The notes beneath the pieces are model-generated. The model worked only from the letters and a program-made list of their open reading frames with translations, had not been told where the DNA came from and ran no database searches. From Candidatus Competibacteraceae bacterium (GTDB taxonomy: Bacteria > Bacteroidota > Bacteroidia > CAIKAF01), in contig JACSSC010000047.1 in assembly GCA_014879445.1 (NCBI GenBank), forward strand, positions 1 to 53,180: DNA of 53,180 nt, given 5' to 3'. The position numbers and the translations under genes are program-made. Shown one piece after another: positions 18,431 through 25,345 of this stretch (positions are counted from its first letter, which is position 1; each line of letters opens with the position of its first letter).

Positions 18431-19468
18431 ATGAATAATCAAACTCAGGAGTTTCAATTCAGTTCATTTGGACTAATTTCTTTTTTGGTAAAATGGTGGA
18501 AGCATATTGGCATCGCCACCCTTGTAGGTGCGATTGCTTCCATTATCATATCTTTAACCATGAAAGATCGATTTAAATCAACCGTTGTTTTTTATCCTAC
18601 TACCACGAACTCCATATCAAAAGTTTTGCTTGATGTTTCAGGTAACAATAGACAGGATTTTTTGGAATTTGGAGAAGAAGCTGAAGCCGAGCAAGCGCTG
18701 CAAATATTGCAATCTGATGAAATTAGAGAATGGGTTATTACGCAATATAATCTATATGAACATTACAAAATAAACCCAAAAGGGAAATACGCCAAAACAA
18801 AAATGATGAAGAAATTTGCAAGAAATGTGAATTTCAGGCGTACAGAATTTAACTCTGTAGAAATATCTGTATTGGACGAAAACCCTCTGATAGCTGCCGG
18901 CATGGCTAATGATATTGCGGCACGTCTTGATACAGTTAAGAATAGAATCCAAAAAGAACGTGCCCGCGAAGGACTTAAAATTGTTGAAACCGAATATCGC
19001 GCTATGCAATATGAAATTCAACTTATTGCCGACTCTCTTGATCGTATAAGGCAATTAGGGATTAACGACTATGCTTCACAATCTGAAGTAGTAAACAAAG
19101 AATATGCAGCTGCTGTTTCTCAAGGAAAGCAATCAGCCATCAAAGCCCTAGAAGAAAAGATTGCACTTTTATCCAAATACGGAGGTGCATATGTGGCGCT
19201 TACAGATAATTTAGAACTATATCGCAAACAACTCGCCGAAATTAAATTGAAATATGATCAAGCCCGCGTTGATGCGGAACAACATATACCTCACAAAATG
19301 GTCGTGAATTATGCATACCCTGCCGACAGAAAAACCTATCCCAAGCGATCCATGATTGTTTTGGGCGCTACATTCGCCACCTTTTGCATGACAGTATTCT
19401 TTATTATCGGTTTAGAAAACTGGCGCCGATACAAAAAACATCTGACACAATCTGTTTCATCTAAATAA
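18431..19468 (+). CDS. Wzz/chain-length determinant-like inner-membrane protein
   Basis: A 345-residue protein with the Wzz architecture: one membrane segment near the N-terminus (about residues 27-48, ending SLTM), a long periplasmic part with coiled-coil character (about 170-290, ending in a PAD-like YPADRKTYPKRS) and a second membrane segment (about 307-330). Such proteins set the chain length of surface polysaccharides; there is no C-terminal tyrosine kinase domain. I chose the ATG at 18431; the frame is open 40 codons further but that part lies inside the glycosyltransferase gene and before the promoter element. Confidence 0.85.
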   Translation: MNNQTQEFQFSSFGLISFLVKWWKHIGIATLVGAIASIIISLTMKDRFKSTVVFYPTTTNSISKVLLDVSGNNRQDFLEFGEEAEAEQALQILQSDEIREWVITQYNLYEHYKINPKGKYAKTKMMKKFARNVNFRRTEFNSVEISVLDENPLIAAGMANDIAARLDTVKNRIQKERAREGLKIVETEYRAMQYEIQLIADSLDRIRQLGINDYASQSEVVNKEYAAAVSQGKQSAIKALEEKIALLSKYGGAYVALTDNLELYRKQLAEIKLKYDQARVDAEQHIPHKMVVNYAYPADRKTYPKRSMIVLGATFATFCMTVFFIIGLENWRRYKKHLTQSVSSK

Positions 19469-19470
19469 AC

Positions 19471-20910
19471 TTGACCGAGTCATACAAATTACGTTGGTTT
19501 TATATATTTAGTGCCATTTTTATCGCACTCAATACCCTACTGCTTTATCACGAAATGTATTGGCTCTACCTAACACCTGTTCTTATTGCCATTGTTGGGC
19601 TAGCATTTCTTTCAATTGACAAGCTCTTCTTGATCTGTGCATTTGTAACGCCACTTTCTATTGACCTTAAAGAAGCAGATATGGGTGCAGCTCTTTCCAT
19701 TCCTGCCGAACCACTCATGATTGGAGCTGCCATTATGTTTCTTTTTAAAATATTAGCCGAAGAATCATTACAACGAAAAGCTATACTTCATCCTGTAAGT
19801 ATTACTATTCTCTTATATCTGTTATGGACAGCCATAACAGCTTCCACCAGCGAAATTCCGACTATATCATTCAAGTATTTGGCCACACGTCTTTGGTTTA
19901 TTATTCCATTTTACTTAATGGCTGTTCATATTTTCAAAAAACCCGAACAAATAACACGATTCATTTGGGCATATTGTATTCCGCTTGCAGGAGTTATAAC
20001 TTACACAATCATCCGACATGCTAATTGGGGATTTGAACAAAAGCCCGGTCACTGGGTTATGACTCCCTTTTATTACGATCACACACAATATGCAGCTGCT
20101 TTGGCTATCTTCTTTCCATATATAATAGGATATACGATTCTAAACCGACTTGGACTCTTCTTTAAAATCATTGTAGCTGCTATAGCAGGACTATATGCTG
20201 TTGGCCTGCTTCTGTCCTATTCTCGTGCTTCTTGGCTAAGCATTGCCGGAGCAGCAACAATATTTTTTGCTATTTTTTTTCGCATACGTTGGTGGATGAT
20301 ATTGATGGGAATAACAGGAATGCTCATTCTTTTCTTCTCATTTCAAACTGAAATCATGATGCGGATGGAGAAAAACAAACAAGATTCCTCCGGTCAATTA
20401 AATGAGCACATACAAAGTATGTCAAACATCTCAACTGATGCATCAAATCTTGAACGAATACTTAGATGGAACTGCGCCTGGCGGATGTTTAACGAACGTC
20501 CCATTACAGGATGGGGACCAGGAACGTATGCGTTTGTGTATGCTCCTTTTCAGCGATCTTACGAGCAAACGATTATCAGCACTAATTTTGGTGATGTAGG
20601 CAATGCACATTCTGAATATCTCGGGCCGCTCTCAGAACAAGGGCTTCCTGGCCTGCTTATTTTTATTGCCATCATTATGTTTACAACAATTACAGGTGTT
20701 AATGTATTTTATCGCACTTCTATTCCAAAACACATTCGCTATTTAATCCTTTTTCTATTACTTGGCTTATTCACATACTGGATTCATGGATTTTTGAACA
20801 ACTTTTTAGAAACCGACAAGCTTGCTGTTCCTCATTGGGGATTTATCGCCGCAATTGTAGCTATGGATATTTTATATCCTAGAAAAATTAAACAAAACGA
20901 ATCGCTATAA
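19471..20910 (+). CDS. O-antigen ligase/polymerase family membrane protein
   Basis: A 479-residue polytopic protein with about ten to twelve hydrophobic segments and the Wzy_C-type periplasmic loop region (about residues 290-390: NERPITGWGPGTY and NAHSEYLGPLSEQG, the conserved HSEYL). This family either polymerises or ligates surface polysaccharide chains; sequence alone does not separate the two. The reading frame begins with TTG 2 bp after the Wzz stop; the first ATG is at 19555, inside the first membrane helix, so the TTG start is more likely. The 3' end overlaps the convergent SpoIIE gene by 23 bp. Confidence 0.87.
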   Translation: MTESYKLRWFYIFSAIFIALNTLLLYHEMYWLYLTPVLIAIVGLAFLSIDKLFLICAFVTPLSIDLKEADMGAALSIPAEPLMIGAAIMFLFKILAEESLQRKAILHPVSITILLYLLWTAITASTSEIPTISFKYLATRLWFIIPFYLMAVHIFKKPEQITRFIWAYCIPLAGVITYTIIRHANWGFEQKPGHWVMTPFYYDHTQYAAALAIFFPYIIGYTILNRLGLFFKIIVAAIAGLYAVGLLLSYSRASWLSIAGAATIFFAIFFRIRWWMILMGITGMLILFFSFQTEIMMRMEKNKQDSSGQLNEHIQSMSNISTDASNLERILRWNCAWRMFNERPITGWGPGTYAFVYAPFQRSYEQTIISTNFGDVGNAHSEYLGPLSEQGLPGLLIFIAIIMFTTITGVNVFYRTSIPKHIRYLILFLLLGLFTYWIHGFLNNFLETDKLAVPHWGFIAAIVAMDILYPRKIKQNESL

Positions 20911-22114
20911 AGGCAATATCATCTTTGTATGTCTGCCCCCCCTTAAACGACTCCAATGTAATTAATGTAGTTGTGATAAGTTGATCGACACTCAGCATTC
21001 TATTATCGCTAATCAACGATCTCAACGACTCCTGACCAAAATAGTTTCCGGCATCATCCTGCAAATCAGTTAATCCATCAGTATAGCAAGATAAAAGAGC
21101 TGACGGATGCAAATGAATACTTTTAGTTTTAACAAATGGCATTTCATCAACCATGCCAAGCCCTACACTCCCTTCATGCAAATACTGAATACGATTATCG
21201 TTACATAAAATGGGAGGTAAATGACCTGCATTAACAAATGTGAGCATACGTGACCGTGTATGATACTTAGCCAAGAATGCTGTAATAAATCTTTCTCCTT
21301 TGGCATTCTCTATTACTTTTCTATTCAAAACACAGGTTAACTCTTCAAGCGATGAAATATAATGGAACAATGCTTTCACGTTGGCCTGAAAGTTAGACAT
21401 TAGCAATGCAGCCGAAACACCTTTCCCAGAAACATCTGCTATACATATAGCATATTCATCATCATTCAACTGAAAGAAATCGTAATAATCTCCGCCCACT
21501 TCCGAGTGTGATTTATAAAATGCATCCACTTCTATATCATGAGCACGTGGGAAAGCATGAGGAAGCAGCATATTCTGAACATCAGAAGCAAGCTCAAGTT
21601 CTTTACGAATACGTTCCTGTCGAAGATTCTCTTTTGCCAAATTTTTATTCTCAAAAGCCACATAAATAATGTTAGCCAACGCTTGAATAAATGTTATATT
21701 TTCTTTATTATACAAATCGGTTTCTTCATTTTGATTTCCCCCAATCAATACATATGCAAGCGGTATATTTTTATGAAAAACAGGAATGATTAAATTAAAA
21801 ATTTCAAAAGTTGTATCTGGAATTTCATACACCTCAAGCGGATCATTTATTTTTCTCAAATAATCGTGAATATTGATACTTTGAAAGGCATGTTGATCAA
21901 TACCTGATGCAATCTCTTGCATCATAATCATGTTAGATCTAACGGTGAATACTGCAAAACGTGGGATGCGTAGTTGATTCTTGAGAATAGATGCAAAAAT
22001 CTGAAAAAGTTGTTCCTTTGAAAAATTGGAATTAATGGCTTTGGTTACTTCAAGCAAGGCATTCAGCTTGAAATCTTTTGACGATTTAGAGTTATTTCCT
22101 AATTCATTTGCCAC
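20888..22114 (-). CDS. GAF domain - SpoIIE-type PP2C phosphatase
   Basis: A 408-residue protein with an N-terminal GAF-like domain (about 15-170), a short coiled-coil linker (RQERIRKELELASDVQ) and a C-terminal PP2C/SpoIIE domain with the metal-binding motifs GGDYYDFF and IADVSGKGVSAALLMS, and the late SCYTDGLTD and KDDIAFIAIR. This is the RsbU class: it removes phosphate from a STAS-domain antagonist in partner-switching control. No signal or membrane segment. Its start overlaps the end of lpxD by 11 bp, so it is the last gene of the efp-lpxD operon. A STAS protein lies 30 kb away in this window; no anti-sigma kinase is seen. Confidence 0.9.
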   Translation of the reverse strand: MANELGNNSKSSKDFKLNALLEVTKAINSNFSKEQLFQIFASILKNQLRIPRFAVFTVRSNMIMMQEIASGIDQHAFQSINIHDYLRKINDPLEVYEIPDTTFEIFNLIIPVFHKNIPLAYVLIGGNQNEETDLYNKENITFIQALANIIYVAFENKNLAKENLRQERIRKELELASDVQNMLLPHAFPRAHDIEVDAFYKSHSEVGGDYYDFFQLNDDEYAICIADVSGKGVSAALLMSNFQANVKALFHYISSLEELTCVLNRKVIENAKGERFITAFLAKYHTRSRMLTFVNAGHLPPILCNDNRIQYLHEGSVGLGMVDEMPFVKTKSIHLHPSALLSCYTDGLTDLQDDAGNYFGQESLRSLISDNRMLSVDQLITTTLITLESFKGGQTYKDDIAFIAIRFV

Positions 22115-23069
22115 GTTGTTCGGCTATGATTTTTTCTAACTCATCAATCCGTTTGAGTATTTCAGGTATTCTTTTTACAGATACATATTCCTTCATTCGG
22201 TCTCTAGCTTCACCGGCAGGACTGCCAAAATAGGTTTTTCCTGCTTCTAGCGTTTTGCTCACTCCCGACTGTGCTAAGACGATAGCCCCTTTACCAATCA
22301 CCAAATCCCTGTCAATACCCACCTGCCCCCAAATTAATGCATAATCCTCAATGCGTACAATACCTGATATGCCTACTTGAGCAGCAATAATACAATGCTT
22401 CCCTATGTGTGTATCGTGTCCAACATGCACTTGATTATCTATCTTGGTTCCATCCCCAATAATTGTATCACTGGTTACACCTCTATCAATGGTAGATCCT
22501 GCTCCAATCTCAACATCATCACCAATAATCACAGTACCACAAGTTAGAAACTTTTCATAGGAATCCGGACGTCTTTTCATATAAAAAGCATCCGCTCCAA
22601 TGGTTGTATTAGAATGAATAATAACGCTGTTCCCAATACTTGTATTTTGATAAATTGACACATTAGCATGTATGAGACAACCATCACCAATTATTACATT
22701 TTCACCAATAAAAACACCTGGCTGAATAATCGTTCCTTTTCCAATCTTAGCTGAAGGATGAATCGCTTGAGTTGACGGATGAAAAGTAGTGCGATCTTCA
22801 ATGATCTTCTTAAAACGAGAAAATGGATCAGGATGAAAAAGTAAATTTTTTCCGGTAGGGCAATCAACCTTCTTGTCAATGATTACAACAGATGCCGGAC
22901 ATGAAAGTGCTTTATCGTAGTATTTGGGATGGTCAACAAATGTTACTTCGCCGGGCGAAACAACATGAATTTCATTAATTCCCGTAACCATAAAATTCGG
23001 ATCGCCATTATACTCACAGGATAATTGTTCTGCAAGGGCTGATAAACTGATGGGAGAAGAAAACTTCAT
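22104..23069 (-). CDS. lpxD: UDP-3-O-acylglucosamine N-acyltransferase (second LpxD type)
   Basis: A 321-residue acyltransferase: an N-terminal uridine-binding domain (about 1-95, with the LpxD-type ending NLLFHPDPFSRF) and a left-handed beta helix of hexapeptide repeats (about 98-285) with VHVGHDTHIG, which carries the catalytic His. LpxD adds a 3-hydroxyacyl chain to the lipid A precursor. In many Bacteroidetes a second lpxD copy follows efp, as here, while the principal one sits with lpxC and lpxA; this is probably that second copy, so its substrate may differ. It lies 13 bp after efp. Confidence 0.88.
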   Translation of the reverse strand: MKFSSPISLSALAEQLSCEYNGDPNFMVTGINEIHVVSPGEVTFVDHPKYYDKALSCPASVVIIDKKVDCPTGKNLLFHPDPFSRFKKIIEDRTTFHPSTQAIHPSAKIGKGTIIQPGVFIGENVIIGDGCLIHANVSIYQNTSIGNSVIIHSNTTIGADAFYMKRRPDSYEKFLTCGTVIIGDDVEIGAGSTIDRGVTSDTIIGDGTKIDNQVHVGHDTHIGKHCIIAAQVGISGIVRIEDYALIWGQVGIDRDLVIGKGAIVLAQSGVSKTLEAGKTYFGSPAGEARDRMKEYVSVKRIPEILKRIDELEKIIAEQRGK

Positions 23070-23082
23070 GTAGGATAATATA

Positions 23083-23646
23083 TTATTTTACACGTTCGTA
23101 ATAGGCACGATTTCGGGTATCAACCCTAATTTTTTCGCCTGCATTAATAAAAAGTGGAACTCTGATCTCGGCACCCGTTTCAAGTGTTGCCGGTTTCAAT
23201 GTATTTTTGGCGGTATCGCCTGAAATTCCTGGTTCGGCATATGTAATTTCCAACTCAACAAACTGTGGCAATTCTACATTCAATGGAACTTCCCTATCTG
23301 CATGATACAGTACGTGGACATGTTCACCTTCTTTCATTAAATCGGAATTTTCAATCATATCATCAGATAGCGAAACCTGATCAAATGTATTCGTGTTCAT
23401 AAATACAAATCCATTTTCGTCTTTATACAAATATTGGTGTGGGCGACGCTCTACTGTTGCCACTTCTATCTTTTCTCCACCAGTAAATGTATGTTCGAAT
23501 GTTTTGCCTGTGTTTAAACTCCTGAGTTTAGTTCGTACGTTTGAAGCTCCTCTGCCTGTTTGAAAACGCTGAAAATCAACAATCATTAATAAATCTCCCT
23601 GCATTTCGATGCACATACCCATCTTAAAATCAGCTGTTGTTGCCAT
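23083..23646 (-). CDS. efp: Translation elongation factor P
   Basis: A 187-residue EF-P, which relieves ribosome stalling at polyproline codons. The three beta-barrel domains are complete and end in RVDTRNRAYYERVK, the family signature. The tip of the domain I loop reads FQTGRGASN, so the residue normally modified (Lys in the EpmA or 5-aminopentanol types) is an arginine at position 32; the codon is AGA and the reading is clear. It is the first gene of an operon with lpxD and the SpoIIE phosphatase. Confidence 0.96.
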   Translation of the reverse strand: MATTADFKMGMCIEMQGDLLMIVDFQRFQTGRGASNVRTKLRSLNTGKTFEHTFTGGEKIEVATVERRPHQYLYKDENGFVFMNTNTFDQVSLSDDMIENSDLMKEGEHVHVLYHADREVPLNVELPQFVELEITYAEPGISGDTAKNTLKPATLETGAEIRVPLFINAGEKIRVDTRNRAYYERVK

Positions 23647-23665
23647 TTGCCTTAATTCATTCTCA

Positions 23666-23695
23666 CAAACCTATAAAATCCTTATTAAATACAAA
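23666..23695 (-). promoter_or_regulatory. Promoter of the efp operon
   Basis: On the minus strand TTTG (23692-23695), an 18-bp spacer and TAGGTTTG (23666-23673) stand 19 bp before the efp start codon. Confidence 0.7.
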
Positions 23696-23723
23696 AACAA
23701 AATTTCAAACTTTTAATATGCAT

Positions 23724-23749
23724 AAAAAAGCCGGCTCTTGGCCGGCTTT
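23724..23749 (-). terminator. Intrinsic terminator of the low-complexity secreted protein gene
   Basis: On the minus strand AAAGCCGGC pairs with GCCGGCTTT around a 5-base loop, followed by TTTTTT. It lies 23 bp beyond the stop codon of the upstream minus-strand gene and separates it from the efp promoter. Confidence 0.88.
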
Positions 23750-23772
23750 GATAATTCTATTACTATTTTAGC

Positions 23773-24720
23773 TTATTGTGCGATAATTTCGATAGAGCCA
23801 TCCTGCCAGTTGTGCATATTACTAATGCTCCAATTTCGTGTATTTTGTGGAAAAACATACTGTAGTTCAGGTGTAAACATTTTAGTATTGGCTGTCATAT
23901 AGCGTGGGTCGTTGACCCATTTTACATTATTGATGATAGCAGGACCAGTAACATCAACTATAATATTTCCGGTAAAATTAGTTCCGCTATAAATCACTAA
24001 CCTTGTGCCGGGGGGCACCGCAATGCCATCAAATGTGTACTTAACTGGGTTTGACAAGTATTTGCCTATACGCTCGTATTTGCCGGGTCCCAAAAATTCA
24101 GAATATTTGTCAGACACATATGCTTTTGTAGTATGACTTTCCCAGTATGTATCAGACATAACAAGACCGGTAAAGTGTACCTGTTTTTTTTCAATTCGCT
24201 CTTTTATCAATGTTGAATTGCGAAATGCATCCGGATCGGACGAGTTTTCCAACACTATTCTGCTTCCATCGCTATTTAAAGCATAAATAGTTGAACCAAA
24301 GCTCGGATCATCATACATTACAGTTGGCCCTGACTCGTACTGATTAGCTTGATTTGAATTTGAAAAACTAGATGCTGAGCTAAACGTGTTATAGTTTGTG
24401 TTGTAGCTATAAGTGGGTTGTTGTGTAGAAAATTGATTAGGATTAGAATTATTAGACGAGTTGTTAGAGGAATTGCTATTATTCGAAGTACCTGTTTGTG
24501 CCTGAGGCCTTATAGTTGAGTTAGTGCTTGTCTGCGTACCAACCGGTTTGGTTGTGGTAGTTGTCGGCTGTGTAGTAATCGTATTGCTACGAGTAACATT
24601 GGTTGATTGAGTTGTTTTGCCCATTGATGGCTGAGTATTGCCAGAACCTGCATTCTTAGTTTGAGCCCAGCCCAAAGATACGGGTAAAATGAACAACAAT
24701 AAGTAAAGTAAATGTTTCAT
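23773..24720 (-). CDS. Exported protein with Ser/Thr/Asn-rich linker; function unknown
   Basis: A 315-residue protein. Residues 1-20 are a signal peptide (cleavage after ...LGWAQ). Residues 21-131 are low complexity, dominated by Ser, Thr, Asn and Gln. The C-terminal 185 residues look like compact beta structure: GTRLVIYSGTNFTGN recalls a beta/gamma-crystallin strand pair, and WQDGSIEII ends the chain, but this resemblance is weak and I do not assign the family. I chose the ATG at 24720 because it starts the signal peptide; the frame is open 12 codons upstream. It is a single-gene unit with a strong terminator. Likely surface exposed or periplasmic. Confidence 0.7.
   Translation of the reverse strand: MKHLLYLLLFILPVSLGWAQTKNAGSGNTQPSMGKTTQSTNVTRSNTITTQPTTTTTKPVGTQTSTNSTIRPQAQTGTSNNSNSSNNSSNNSNPNQFSTQQPTYSYNTNYNTFSSASSFSNSNQANQYESGPTVMYDDPSFGSTIYALNSDGSRIVLENSSDPDAFRNSTLIKERIEKKQVHFTGLVMSDTYWESHTTKAYVSDKYSEFLGPGKYERIGKYLSNPVKYTFDGIAVPPGTRLVIYSGTNFTGNIIVDVTGPAIINNVKWVNDPRYMTANTKMFTPELQYVFPQNTRNWSISNMHNWQDGSIEIIAQ
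24328..24660 (-). repeat. Low-complexity coding tract (Ser/Thr/Asn/Gln)
   Basis: This stretch encodes residues 21-131 of the exported protein, built almost only from Thr, Ser, Asn, Gln, Gly and Pro codons without a fixed repeat unit. It resembles a flexible cell-surface linker. Confidence 0.75.
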
Positions 24721-24826
24721 AATGCTCAGAATTAAGTTACAATATACAAAAAACATGAATCAAATCCGAAAAAGGAAAGAACATGTAAACGATATATTTC
24801 AAACAGTGTGCCAAAATTTGAGACAA

Positions 24827-25219
24827 TTATTTAATTGCTACAGCAGAAATTTCAACCCGGGCGCCGGCAGGTAATGCTTTTACAGCCACAGTTTCACGGG
24901 CTGGAGGGTGTGCAGAAAATGCCGTAGAATATACCTGATTGACCAAAGAAAAATCGTCCATATCAGTAAGAAAAATAGTAGTTTTTACAATATGTGAAAA
25001 ATCCATATCAGCTTCCTTCAAAATAGCTGATAAATTATCCATAACCTGTTGAGTATGTTGAGCGATATCTCCTTCAACAATTTTCCCAGAAGATGGATTA
25101 ATAGGAATTTGGCCTGAAATGTATAGAACATTTTGGGCATTTTTAATCATAACGGCTTGACTGTATGGGCCAATGGGTTGAGGAGCATACTGTGTTAAGA
25201 TGACTTCTTTTGAAAACAT
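24827..25219 (-). CDS. ridA: RidA family reactive enamine/imine deaminase
   Basis: A 130-residue RidA/YjgF/UK114 protein. The family removes reactive enamines and imines formed from serine and threonine by PLP enzymes. Key motifs are QPIGPYSQA at the N-terminus, YISGQIPINP, and PARETVAVKALPAGARVEI near the C-terminus, whose Arg binds the substrate carboxylate. The length is standard. It has its own -7 element; the promoters of this gene and of valS lie back to back in the 126-bp gap. Confidence 0.95.
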   Translation of the reverse strand: MFSKEVILTQYAPQPIGPYSQAVMIKNAQNVLYISGQIPINPSSGKIVEGDIAQHTQQVMDNLSAILKEADMDFSHIVKTTIFLTDMDDFSLVNQVYSTAFSAHPPARETVAVKALPAGARVEISAVAIK

Positions 25220-25246
25220 AATCAGAAATATTTAAGGTATAATGCT

Positions 25247-25254
25247 CAAAGATA
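25247..25254 (-). promoter_or_regulatory. -7 promoter element of ridA
   Basis: TATCTTTG on the minus strand, 27 bp before the ridA start codon. Confidence 0.6.
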
Positions 25255-25312
25255 ACAATACATGTTTGAACTAAAAAATAACAACTAAATCCTGAAAGCA
25301 AGGGCTAATTAT

Positions 25313-25320
25313 TAACTTTG
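25313..25320 (+). promoter_or_regulatory. -7 promoter element of the valS operon
   Basis: TAACTTTG followed by CAAA, 25 bp before the valS ATG. No TTTG box at the usual distance. Confidence 0.65.
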
Positions 25321-25345
25321 CAAATAATAAAAAATGAAAGAGTAA

